A stretch of 64,000 nt of DNA from Glaciecola sp028401415 (GTDB lineage: Bacteria; Pseudomonadota; Gammaproteobacteria; Enterobacterales; Alteromonadaceae): NCBI RefSeq assembly GCF_028401415.2, contig NZ_CP171821.2, positions 930,001 through 994,000 of the forward strand, in the 5' to 3' direction. The notes under the pieces are model-generated. The model saw only the letters and a program-made list of their open reading frames with translations, did no database searches and was not told the DNA's origin. A program made the position numbers and the translations under genes. This document shows, piece after piece, positions 7,132 through 15,152 of this stretch (its first letter is position 1; every line of letters starts with the position of its first letter).

Positions 7132-8637
7132 TTAGCGTAAATTAATCGTCATATTAGGGCCGCTGTCGCTTTCATCGTCAAACCATCTTGCAGTAATGGT
7201 TTTTGTCTCTGTATAGAAGCGAATAGCTTGTTTACCATAGGCATGTAGATCGCCATAAAAAGAGTTTTTCCAACCGGTGAACGAGAAGAACGGTAAGGGA
7301 ACTGGAATGGGGACATTAATGCCAACTTGCCCAACTTCCACATTGCTTTGATAGTGCCTTGCTGCTGCCCCACTGGCAGTGAAAATACTGGTGCCGTTGC
7401 CATAGGGGTTAGCATTTACCAATGCAAGCGCTTCATCCAGCGTTTTTACGTGAACACAACATAACACTGGGCCAAAAATCTCTTCCTGATAAATCGACAT
7501 AGTTGGTGTTACGTCAGAAAATACCGTGGGTCCAACCCAATTGCCACTCTCATGCCCTTTGAGTGAGAATTCACTTCCGTCAACCAAACACTTTGCGCCC
7601 TCATCTTTCCCTGCCCGAATCAGGCTAAGCACGCGTGCTTTCGCTTGCGGATTAATAAGCGGCCCAAAGCCGGCGTCAGAATCATCCCACAGGCCAGGTT
7701 TTACTTGCGCTATTTTTTCCGCTAATTCAGGTATCCAGCCAGCACTCTCCCCTACAAAGACTGCGACCGATATGGCCATGCAGCGCTGCCCGGCTGCACC
7801 CACAGATGACCCCACGAGGTTGTTAAGCACCTTGTCTTTATTTGCATCAGGCATAATAACTGAGTGGTTTTTCGCGCCAGCAAAACACTGTGCCCGCTTC
7901 ATATTATGGGTCGCAGTGCGATAAATATGCTGCCCCACAGGCACCGAACCTACAAACGAAACCGCTTTTATATCAGGATGCTCTAGTAAATGATTCACTT
8001 GGTCTTTCGTGCCGTGCACAATATTTAGTACGCCTTTTGGTGCACCTGCTTGAATAAATAGTTTCGCCAGTTTCATCGGCGTCATTGGGTCTTGTTCAGA
8101 AGGCTTCAAAACAAAGGTGTTGCCCGCAGCAATTGCCATTGGAAACATCCACAGCGGGATCATGGCCGGAAAGTTAAAGGGCGTGATCCCCAAACATACG
8201 CCTAAAGGCTGTATCATTGAATAGGTGTCGATATCGCGAGCAACGTTTTCAACCGTTTCTCCCATCATCATTGATGCAATATTCGCCGCTTGCTCAACCA
8301 CTTCAATACCGCGCCAAACATCCCCTTTAGCATCTTCGAAGGTTTTGCCGGTCTCTTTGGACAGGGTTTGAGCAATATCATCATGATTTTCTTTCAATAG
8401 ATGTTGATATCGCAGCATCACACGCGCGCGCTCCGAAATAGGGACTTTTTTCCAGCTTTCAAAGGCGCTCTTCGCGCTAGCAACCGCGTCTTCTAAATCC
8501 TGTGTGCCCGACAAGGGGACATGAGCAATCACTTCGTTATTGGCAGGATTGGTCAGCTCAATAAACTCATCAGAGTCAGATTGTCTGAATTGACCATCAA
8601 TTAATTGTTGAATTTTTTCCATCGCTGATTCTCGCAT
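7132..8637 (-). CDS. mmsA: Methylmalonate-semialdehyde dehydrogenase (CoA-acylating)
   Basis: A 501-residue aldehyde dehydrogenase converting methylmalonate semialdehyde, CoA and NAD to propionyl-CoA, the last step of valine catabolism. Typical MmsA stretches are TPFNFPAMIPLWMFPMAIA, the catalytic cysteine in GQRCMAISV, and the C-terminal TGWKNSFYGDLHAYGKQ. The true start may be the second ATG at 8622, giving 496 residues beginning MEKIQQLIDG; neither start has a strong Shine-Dalgarno. It is the first gene of the leftward operon, about 60 bases downstream of the palindrome at 8697-8712. Confidence 0.95.
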   Translation of the reverse strand: MRESAMEKIQQLIDGQFRQSDSDEFIELTNPANNEVIAHVPLSGTQDLEDAVASAKSAFESWKKVPISERARVMLRYQHLLKENHDDIAQTLSKETGKTFEDAKGDVWRGIEVVEQAANIASMMMGETVENVARDIDTYSMIQPLGVCLGITPFNFPAMIPLWMFPMAIAAGNTFVLKPSEQDPMTPMKLAKLFIQAGAPKGVLNIVHGTKDQVNHLLEHPDIKAVSFVGSVPVGQHIYRTATHNMKRAQCFAGAKNHSVIMPDANKDKVLNNLVGSSVGAAGQRCMAISVAVFVGESAGWIPELAEKIAQVKPGLWDDSDAGFGPLINPQAKARVLSLIRAGKDEGAKCLVDGSEFSLKGHESGNWVGPTVFSDVTPTMSIYQEEIFGPVLCCVHVKTLDEALALVNANPYGNGTSIFTASGAAARHYQSNVEVGQVGINVPIPVPLPFFSFTGWKNSFYGDLHAYGKQAIRFYTETKTITARWFDDESDSGPNMTINLR

Positions 8638-8696
8638 TTTAAGAGCGTTAGCTAGCTCGCTTTAGCCAAAAATTCATCGAACTACCAGAGCTAACC

Positions 8697-8712
8697 TTTA
8701 CGTTAACGTAAA
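8697..8712. promoter_or_regulatory. Perfect 16-bp palindrome, candidate LiuR-type operator of the valine operon
   Basis: TTTACGTTAACGTAAA is perfectly self-complementary and lies 60-75 bases upstream of mmsA. Palindromes with an ACGTNNACGT core are known as targets of LiuR, the MerR-family regulator of branched-chain amino acid catabolism in gammaproteobacteria; the match is from memory of that motif. No regulator gene is adjacent. The rest of 8638-8959 holds no other recognisable feature; small open frames there look spurious. Confidence 0.65.
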
Positions 8713-8959
8713 CTATAAGTGATCGCCTGCTGTTTTGTAAATCTTTTGTTAAGCAAAGATCAACAGACCCTTCGCACATGTTGGCGATATTCATTTAAAT
8801 GGAAAGTAATTTGGACAACTGCCGATACTATAAAGAGGTATAAATATGTATACATGATGCATGCTTATTTATGCCCATCGCATGATAATATCTTAGCGCG
8901 CATTTGCTGATTGTGTGCGCGCTTTTGACATCGCATTTTTATCGAAAAAACGGCTTACT

Positions 8960-10597
8960 ATGAATAAATTAGACGTGTACAAGGCACCTCAACGAACTCA
9001 CCTGCGAGTTGCAATTGTTGAAGACAATGCGACTGCGCGCATTAATCTTAGAAGCCACCTTTTGTCTATCGATCATTTTGAAGTTGCTAGTTACAGCAAT
9101 GGAAAAGAACTTCGAAATGGCATGCGCACAATCAATTTTGACATCGTATTTATCGACTATCACCTTGGGCAATCCAAAAACGGCGTGGAATGGGTTCAAC
9201 AGCTGATAGACAACAAGCTTTTTCGTCCATCTACGGGCTTGTTTTTTGTCACTTCTGACAGTCTCCCCCAGACCATTGGCCAAATTCTAGATTTATACCC
9301 CGATGTCATAATCATCAAGCCTTATACCATTAAAAGCCTTACCACCAATGTCAGGCACTATTTAAATGCTCGCCAAGCTTTGTTGCCCGCACTAAAATGC
9401 ATGGACAATAATAACAACGCTGGCGCGATTAATTATGTGAATGAAAAACTACTCAGCGGCGTGCCAAAGCGCGTTGAATCAGACTTTATCAAGCTCAAAG
9501 GGCGTTTGTTATTGGCGCAAAAACACTACGACGAGGCGGCAGCTCTCTATTCAGGTGTGTTGTCAAAATCAAGCAGCGTACTATGGGCTCACTGGGGACT
9601 CATTAAAAGTGAATTTTTCACCGGCAAATGGCAGCACTGCACGCGCATGCTAGACCGCTTAATTGAAGCGAGTCTGACAAAAGATAAAGCTTATGAATGG
9701 TTAGCCAGCGTAGAAATCGGCAAGCAAAATTACGTGTATGCTGAACAGCTGCTGGACAATATTAATGATAGCGAGTTAACCATACAGGCTACTCGCTTAA
9801 AGACCCTATGTTACAAAATGCAAGGCAAAAGCGCTGAAGCTGTTGCCCTGCTTGAAAAGAAAGTGCAAAGCAACTTATCGGTCAAAGAACGTTTAGTAGA
9901 TTACGCAATGGAACTGGCCCGCTATCATTTACATTTGGCTGAGCAATTCAATGAGCAAAACCGCACCCAAAGCGTCAGCGCCGCGCGCATGATGCTTGGA
10001 AAAGCCGCTAAAGGAATAAGCGACCGTCAAGGTGCACAGCAAAAAGACACCATGCTTGCTTTGGCTTTTTTGATTGACGATGACCTTCCTCGTGCTGAGA
10101 GAATTATGTCAGAGTCGGCACAAGAGCATCAGTTTACTCGCGCAGATGTCAGCACCATGGTAGACGCTGTTAGAGTGTGGTTTGGACTGGGACATACCGA
10201 TAAAGCAAAAGCCTTGCTAGATAAATGCGATGAAAAGCTCCTTGAACAAGAAAGTCACATAGAAAGCTTAATCGCCACCGATTTGCTGATGAATACTGAA
10301 AAATCGCTAGGCCTTGAAAAAGATCGCGCCCTTGCGGCCAATGAGAAAGGTTTAAGCGCCTTTAAAGCCAATGACTTCAATCTTGCCCTAGGTTGTTTCC
10401 ACCGGGCTTACAGCATGTTTCCTGGTGTACCCGCCTTTGCATTAAATCTCTTGCAATGCCTAAGCGAGTCTGGACAAACAGAGTACAAGAATATCGATAT
10501 TAATCATTTGGTAAATGAACTTGAGTCAGTTTCATTATCTGATAAGAACTTCCAACGCATGAATACTATTCGTGAGCGCTTAGCACTAAGCGCATAA
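8960..10597 (+). CDS. VieB-like response regulator with TPR-rich C-terminal region
   Basis: A 545-residue protein. Residues 15-135 form a receiver: acidic residues in VAIVEDN, phosphoacceptor aspartate in IVFIDYHLG, a serine in FFVTSDS and the lysine in IIKPY. The remaining 400 residues are helical with TPR-like pairs (for example LAQKHYDEAAALYSGVLS and ALGCFHRAYSMFP). There is no DNA-binding or output enzyme domain. The layout matches VieB of Vibrio, which acts through protein-protein contact. I chose the ATG at 8960 (MNKLDVYK); an in-frame GTG at 8915 would add 15 residues. No kinase gene is adjacent. Confidence 0.82.
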   Translation: MNKLDVYKAPQRTHLRVAIVEDNATARINLRSHLLSIDHFEVASYSNGKELRNGMRTINFDIVFIDYHLGQSKNGVEWVQQLIDNKLFRPSTGLFFVTSDSLPQTIGQILDLYPDVIIIKPYTIKSLTTNVRHYLNARQALLPALKCMDNNNNAGAINYVNEKLLSGVPKRVESDFIKLKGRLLLAQKHYDEAAALYSGVLSKSSSVLWAHWGLIKSEFFTGKWQHCTRMLDRLIEASLTKDKAYEWLASVEIGKQNYVYAEQLLDNINDSELTIQATRLKTLCYKMQGKSAEAVALLEKKVQSNLSVKERLVDYAMELARYHLHLAEQFNEQNRTQSVSAARMMLGKAAKGISDRQGAQQKDTMLALAFLIDDDLPRAERIMSESAQEHQFTRADVSTMVDAVRVWFGLGHTDKAKALLDKCDEKLLEQESHIESLIATDLLMNTEKSLGLEKDRALAANEKGLSAFKANDFNLALGCFHRAYSMFPGVPAFALNLLQCLSESGQTEYKNIDINHLVNELESVSLSDKNFQRMNTIRERLALSA

Positions 10598-10909
10598 ACA
10601 ACACTGCACCAAGATTGAGAATCGCCATAGCTACTGCGCAGTAATGCGCTGCTTTTACATGCGTCAAAATATATAAAAGATTCACTTCGGCGTGCCAACA
10701 TTTAACGACATTTTTATCTTCTGTGACGACATATAAGGTTTGGTCTCTTTGGCGAATTGAGCATTAGATATGCACTATACAGGGTGCAACTATCTTTAAC
10801 TCGTGGGCGTAAATGGCATTATCAAGACTATTTTTTCAAAAGCTCAGCGGCGCGTATGAATTGGCTACAACCTTGAGCACATGAAACTATCAATGAGAGC
10901 AATTCATCT
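10598..10909. other. Intergenic region without recognised features
   Basis: These 312 bases lie between the VieB-like gene and the lyase-like gene. It is AT-rich in places, but I see no hairpin with a T-tract, no repeat and no small gene worth naming. It presumably carries the promoter of the 10910 gene. Confidence 0.4.
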
Positions 10910-11605
10910 ATGAAAATAGAAGTGCCAAAGGACTACCGTCAGGAAAAAAGTTGGTGGGTGTGCACCACATCAAAGATGCCAGATACCTCTGTTCTTCCTG
11001 ACCCAAAAACACCGGGGGCGTGGATCATGAAAAAGTTTGAACCCGAACACTTTTACGACATCATCAATCACGTCCAAGGATGGAAGCTACATGTGAATGT
11101 TATGCCTTTGGAGAGTGAGCCCTTGTTTCGTCTATTGTCTCCATTACTTAATAACTTCCAGGTTTTTCACAAATTTCTGCCATTTAACCTTGCTTGGAAT
11201 CAAGATATCAGTAAAGAAAATTTTAACAAGGTATCGCGCAGTCACAATGCGGGAGAAGGCAAAAACTGCGTGATATACCCAGAAGATCCGGAACATCTCT
11301 CGCTAATCGTAAAGTTAATTGATCAAAGCGTATTTGACTATCGACAAAAATACGCCGCTTATCAAATATCCAAAGGTTTGCCCGTGCGACCTGTCTTAGC
11401 GCCTTTCCCGGGCGGAACCAAAGGCAACATTCCAGTGGGTAACAGTTGTTTAGTATCAACGCGATACGGTGGATTTACCAATACTGGACGCAGGCGAAGA
11501 CTGTACAACAACGCTGAAGATAAGTACGTTCCAGATTATGCCTATGGTAAACCTTTTCCAGCATTTGCTAGAAACATTCCTACTCCCATCCGCGCACTAT
11601 TTTAA
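10910..11605 (+). CDS. Orphan protein resembling the N-terminal lyase domain of class III lanthipeptide synthetases (RamC/OspF-like)
   Basis: A 231-residue soluble protein without signal peptide. It matches the order of conserved blocks in the N-terminal domain of RamC/LanKC: GWKLHV (K59, H61), FHKF (K88), GEGKNCVIYPED (K118) and STRYGGF (R185, Y186), followed by a VPDY...P tail. In LanKC that domain is a phosphoserine/phosphothreonine lyase related to OspF/SpvC effectors, whose catalytic Lys-x-His and a Lys about 30 residues on are both present here. The kinase and cyclase domains of LanKC are absent and the protein stops cleanly. The next gene, 151 bases on, is a glutathione peroxidase. A phospho-lyase activity is inference; the fold resemblance is the stronger claim. 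Confidence 0.65.
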   Translation: MKIEVPKDYRQEKSWWVCTTSKMPDTSVLPDPKTPGAWIMKKFEPEHFYDIINHVQGWKLHVNVMPLESEPLFRLLSPLLNNFQVFHKFLPFNLAWNQDISKENFNKVSRSHNAGEGKNCVIYPEDPEHLSLIVKLIDQSVFDYRQKYAAYQISKGLPVRPVLAPFPGGTKGNIPVGNSCLVSTRYGGFTNTGRRRRLYNNAEDKYVPDYAYGKPFPAFARNIPTPIRALF

Positions 11606-11756
11606 GCCCATGGAATGATGACGTAATCCTGTTCGGCAATGAATAGATATCACGATATTCGTTGTTCGCTTATTTGAACGCTTCAGAGAAAATGAGCTGG
11701 TCTGATTGCGCAGGTTGTGCGTATTGCTTAGCAGTATAATTTCTCAGAGAAAACGT

Positions 11757-12239
11757 ATGAGCGCGGACATTTACCAACATAAAATTGAATTAAATAATGG
11801 CACAGTTACCGACCTAGATGCATATAAAGGCAAGGTAGTATTGATTGTAAACACCGCAAGCAAATGCGGATTCACGCCACAATATAAAGGCTTGGAGTCA
11901 TTGTATCAAAATTATAAAAACAAAGGCCTTACGGTTATTGGCTTTCCTTGCGATCAGTTTGGTCATCAAGAGCCGGGAAGCGATGAGGAAATAGAACAAT
12001 TTTGCAGCCTCAACTACGGCGTGAGTTTTCCACTTTCCAAAAAGATAGACGTAAATGGCAATGATGCACATCCGCTTTACAAAACACTCAAAGATGCCGC
12101 GCCTGGCCTATTAGGGAGCAAACGCATTAAGTGGAATTTCACTAAATTTTTGATTGACCAAAAGGGTGATGTCGTAAAACGATATGCACCAAATACCAAG
12201 CCAAAAGATATCGAACGCGATATTAAAGCACTGCTATGA
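11757..12239 (+). CDS. Glutathione peroxidase-family thiol peroxidase
   Basis: A 160-residue thioredoxin-fold peroxidase reducing hydroperoxides. It has the peroxidatic cysteine in NTASKCGFTPQYKGLE (cysteine rather than selenocysteine), then the GFPCDQFG motif and the WNFTKFLID motif with the conserved Trp and Asn. The start is the ATG at 11757 (MSADIYQHKI), preceded by AGAGA; a longer reading frame to 11706 adds residues not seen in the family. Its stop overlaps the start of the DoxX gene by four bases, so the two form a tight pair. Confidence 0.93.
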   Translation: MSADIYQHKIELNNGTVTDLDAYKGKVVLIVNTASKCGFTPQYKGLESLYQNYKNKGLTVIGFPCDQFGHQEPGSDEEIEQFCSLNYGVSFPLSKKIDVNGNDAHPLYKTLKDAAPGLLGSKRIKWNFTKFLIDQKGDVVKRYAPNTKPKDIERDIKALL

Positions 12240-12664
12240 ATAATCTTTTCGAAACCGCATGTCTGTTGCTAGGTCGCTTTCTACTTGGCCTTTATTTTAT
12301 ATTGCCTGGGATTCAAAAAATCACCAATTATGAAATGATGACGCAGTACATGAGCAAGCATAGCGTGCCCTTTATCGAGCTGATGCTACCGCTGACCATC
12401 GTATTGCAAATTATCCTTGGGATTGCGATAGTGATTGGATTCAAAGGTAAAATCGCTGCATTTTTACTTGCAGGGCTTACCCTCGTGATTAGTATTTATA
12501 TGCACAACTTTTGGAACCTTCCCGAAGGCGGAAATGTGCAGCACGAAACCCAAAACTTTTTTAAAAACATGGGGATTATGGCAGGCTTGCTTGTACTTTT
12601 TGCAAGAGGCAGTGGTCAGCTTAGTGTGGATTCAAGATTAGCCAAACATCATAAAGTAGAATAG
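12236..12664 (+). CDS. DoxX-family integral membrane protein
   Basis: A 142-residue inner-membrane protein with four predicted transmembrane segments (around residues 5-25, 45-68, 73-92 and 112-130). It begins with the DoxX hallmark LLGRFLLGLYFILPGIQKI and has the QHETQNFFKNMGIMAGLL stretch. DoxX proteins are linked to thiol and oxidative-stress homeostasis in several bacteria. Here it is translationally coupled (ATGA overlap) to a glutathione peroxidase, which fits that role. Confidence 0.9.
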   Translation: MNNLFETACLLLGRFLLGLYFILPGIQKITNYEMMTQYMSKHSVPFIELMLPLTIVLQIILGIAIVIGFKGKIAAFLLAGLTLVISIYMHNFWNLPEGGNVQHETQNFFKNMGIMAGLLVLFARGSGQLSVDSRLAKHHKVE

Positions 12665-12817
12665 CGGATGCTTGAGAGCAGATAAGATGATTCCGTTCTA
12701 AGGGCAAATTCCGTCATCGCTTATTCATAAATCATCAGTAAGCGCCCGCTAAACCATGCCTTATAAACAAAACTCAAGCCTTCAAAATGAAGCCTCTATT
12801 ATCAATCGCAGGTCATC

Positions 12818-13189
12818 ATGCCCAGAAAATAAAGAACTCAAGACGACTGGCTACGCATGTTTGCCGGACAAAGCGACAGCGGTTTATCCGTCAGAGCCTA
12901 TTGTGAATGCCATGGAATAAATAGGCAAACCTTTGACTCTCGCAAAAGCGATTTTTATCGAACCTTACGATCACCCAGTCGCGCTTTGGCTAAGCTAAAA
13001 ACGCCAAAGTCAGCTGCGGTGAGTTGTCATTTTAACGGTGTCGAGCTTGCCTACAGCGACGCAGTCAATCCGCAGTGGTTTGCTGATATGGTGAAGGCAC
13101 TTGCTCAATGGAGATGTTCGTTAAGCCTGACGATATCTATCTACACACCGCTGCGGTTGATTTTAGAAAGTCGATTAAAGACCTGCTGA
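12818..13189 (+). pseudogene. tnpA: IS66 accessory protein TnpA, broken by a nonsense codon
   Basis: The frame starts at ATG 12818 (MPRK), hits TAA at 12830-12832, then continues in frame as RTQDDWLRMFAGQSDSGLSV and YCECHGINRQTF, the classic IS66 orf1 N-terminus. The stop replaces what is probably a Gln or Glu codon. An ATG at 12857 could restart the frame, but the element lacks its transposase. The part beyond about 13110 overlaps the tnpB frame and is not TnpA-like. Confidence 0.75.
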
Positions 13190-13269
13190 CGATTGTTGGA
13201 ACCCAATTTGAGCTCGACGCCTTTAGCGGCACCAATAGCTATTCCAACAGACTTTTTACAAAAATATAG
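13108..13269 (+). pseudogene. tnpB: IS66 accessory protein TnpB, truncated
   Basis: A 53-codon frame beginning MEMFVKPDDIYLHTAAVDFR and continuing KSIKDLLTIVGTQFELDAFS, the N-terminus of IS66 orf2 (normally about 115 residues). After FSGTNSYSNRLF similarity ends and a TAG follows at 13267-13269. It overlaps the end of tnpA in another frame, as in intact IS66 elements. Confidence 0.75.
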
Positions 13270-13306
13270 TGTCAGACATAGATTAACACCTTGCAAAAAT
13301 GGGTAC

Positions 13307-13975
13307 TTACTCTGATATCATTTTTGAGCCGCTCACAATAAACTCATATGCTTGGTGTAAATTATCACAAATATAGTCAGCGCTGCTTAAGTCCGCATTT
13401 CGCGTATAGTCGTTGCGTACAGCAATGCAAAAAATACCTGATGCTTTTGCTGACTGTATCCCAGCTTGCGTATCTTCCAGCGCAAGGCATTGTTGCGCTG
13501 GCAGCCCTAAATTCTTTTGCGCAAGTTGGTACACATCGGGGGAGGGTTTTGGCCTCTTGACGTCGTCTCTGGTTGCGACGGTGCTAAAGTATTCACCAAT
13601 GGGGTGCGCATCAAAAGTTTGTTGTATCTCTTTTTGTCCCGCACCAGTAGCTATGGCAAGTGAAAAGCCATCATTAACACATGCTTTTAATACCTTCTCA
13701 GCAAACGGCATCAATGCGCTAGGCTGCGCTTTGAAACGCTTCTGTGTGAGTACTTGTTTCTGCAGACTCAAAGTATGAGCGTCAATATCGAGCGTGTAGT
13801 CCCGGATTAAAATTTCAGCATTGGTGACGGTTGGTATGCCATTGTGTTTTTCAACGTATTCTTGCAAGCTAAAATGAACATCAAACGCTTCCATGATTTC
13901 TTGCCAGCAACGGTAGTGCAGCTTTTCACTGTCGACCAAAGTGCCATCGTGATCAAAGATAAGGCCTTTTATCAT
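13307..13975 (-). CDS. HAD-family hydrolase, beta-phosphoglucomutase/YniC-like phosphatase
   Basis: A 222-residue HAD subfamily IA protein. Motif I is FDHDGTLVDSE with both aspartates, motif II the threonine in AIATGAG, motif III the lysine in RPKPSPDVY and motif IV ALEDTQAGIQSA. A helical cap lies between residues 15 and 80. The family includes sugar-phosphate phosphatases and beta-phosphoglucomutases; the substrate cannot be told. The gene lies between the IS66 remnant and the second MITE copy, a repeat-rich neighbourhood. Confidence 0.87.
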   Translation of the reverse strand: MIKGLIFDHDGTLVDSEKLHYRCWQEIMEAFDVHFSLQEYVEKHNGIPTVTNAEILIRDYTLDIDAHTLSLQKQVLTQKRFKAQPSALMPFAEKVLKACVNDGFSLAIATGAGQKEIQQTFDAHPIGEYFSTVATRDDVKRPKPSPDVYQLAQKNLGLPAQQCLALEDTQAGIQSAKASGIFCIAVRNDYTRNADLSSADYICDNLHQAYEFIVSGSKMISE

Positions 13976-14005
13976 AAAATGTATTTCCCGATGTTGACTA
14001 AACTA

Positions 14006-14199
14006 ACCTGAATCCTGTTTAAGAAATGGTGCACGCGCTTGTTTTACATACTTAAATTAATTTTTACACTCAGTGCTGCTAGCATTGTGAAGTACAAGGC
14101 GCAAAAGTCACGTAATAGTTATTCTATTGCTGGCTTTTGCAACGCAGTAATTCGCAATTCTAGCGGTACTGAGCGCCGTTTCTTAAACAGGATTCAGGT
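14006..14199. mobile_element. MITE-like element, copy 2
   Basis: Second copy of the 194-bp element at 905-1098, in the same orientation. Its termini are better matched (ACCTGAATCCTGTTTAAG and CTTAAACAGGATTCAGGT, true inverted repeats). It is flanked by TAAACTA on both sides (13999-14005 and 14200-14206), a 7-bp target duplication. Differences from copy 1 are scattered single substitutions, so both may be fairly recent insertions of one source. It lies between the start of the HAD gene and the tat operon. Confidence 0.85.
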
Positions 14200-14475
14200 T
14201 AAACTACTTACCCTAGGCTACACCAGACCAGTTGATAAGTATCGTGTTGGTGTATTATCTTTTGATGCAATACTAGCTATTGCATAAGCACGAAAATACA
14301 ATTAACTCACTGATAGCACCGTTTAACGTGCATCAGTGTCAAGCCTTAGTCGTGCTTGAGGTAATGACATAAAAGTGTCATCACTTGTTCACAATAAATT
14401 CTTGTTAGCTTCATGCTGTGCGAACCTGTAATTCTTATACTAATTACAACTTAACGATTTCAAATGAGAAAAGAT

Positions 14476-14706
14476 ATGGGTTTAAGCATTTGGCAGATAG
14501 CACTGGTTGTGTTGGCCTTCGTCCTGTTGTTTGGCCGAGGCAAAATCTCCGCGCTGATGGGGGATCTTGCACTGGGAATTAAGAGCTTTAAAAACGGCAT
14601 TAAGGAAGACGAGCTTAACCAACAAATCCCCTCAAGTGACGATACCGCGCCCGAGGAATTGACCCCCTCTCCACAGCCAAAAAACAAAGAAGCAAGTACA
14701 CGCTAA
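14476..14706 (+). CDS. tatA: Sec-independent translocase subunit TatA
   Basis: A 76-residue protein: one N-terminal transmembrane helix (IWQIALVVLAFVLLFGRGKI), the FGRGK hinge, an amphipathic helix (LMGDLALGIKSFKNGI) and an acidic, Pro-rich tail. TatA oligomerises to form the passage for folded Tat substrates. The ATG at 14476 (MGLSIWQ) has GAGAAAAG upstream and matches TatA N-termini; an in-frame ATG at 14464 would add four residues. The last base of the stop codon is the first base of the tatB start codon. Confidence 0.95.
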   Translation: MGLSIWQIALVVLAFVLLFGRGKISALMGDLALGIKSFKNGIKEDELNQQIPSSDDTAPEELTPSPQPKNKEASTR

Positions 14707-15152
14707 TGCTCGATATCAGCTGGGTTGAATTTTTGTTTGTTGCGGTTTTGGCCATTGTCATCATCGGCCCTAAAGATCTGCCAAAAGTATTTAGTGCTGC
14801 AGGTAGAATACTCGCAAAGGCTAAACGCATGCATAATGACCTTAAAGGCAGCATTATGCAGCTTCAACGAGAAGTAGATATTGACTGTGGAAAAGTCGAC
14901 GATTCACGCCGATGGCAAGATTTTCTCCCTGATGATATTAAACAGCTTCCGTCAGATTTTGTGCCAGGCGAACACAACGCTAGTTATCATAAAACAAGGC
15001 GTGAACAAGTGGAGAATGCAAAACGCAAGCACCAACAAAGCCGTAAAAATCCAGAACATGCACTCACAAACGATCACTGTGAAGACCAAGGCACTCAAAG
15101 ACAACTGTCTGTAGATGAAGGTGTTAGTAATGTTATTAAGGCTGATACGTGA
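14706..15152 (+). CDS. tatB: Sec-independent translocase subunit TatB
   Basis: A 148-residue protein with an N-terminal helix WVEFLFVAVLAIVIIGPKDL, the IIGPKDLPKV hinge of TatB and a long amphipathic helix, followed by a charged, variable tail rich in His, Lys and Gln. TatB joins TatC in the receptor that recognises twin-arginine signals. Its start overlaps the tatA stop by one base and its end overlaps tatC by four. Confidence 0.94.
   Translation: MLDISWVEFLFVAVLAIVIIGPKDLPKVFSAAGRILAKAKRMHNDLKGSIMQLQREVDIDCGKVDDSRRWQDFLPDDIKQLPSDFVPGEHNASYHKTRREQVENAKRKHQQSRKNPEHALTNDHCEDQGTQRQLSVDEGVSNVIKADT

Larger units (their letters stand above)
12738..13269 (+). mobile_element. Decayed left end of an IS66-family insertion sequence
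   Basis: The remnant seems to start at GTAAGCGCCCGC (12738), the 5'-GTAA kind of end used by IS66 elements. It contains tnpA with a premature stop and only the first half of tnpB. The transposase gene (orf3) and the right end are missing. No internal copy of another mobile element explains the truncation. Confidence 0.7.

Noticed and set aside
8719..8910. 63-codon frame upstream of the VieB-like gene
   Set aside because: Low-complexity, no ribosome site, lies in the promoter region between divergent genes.
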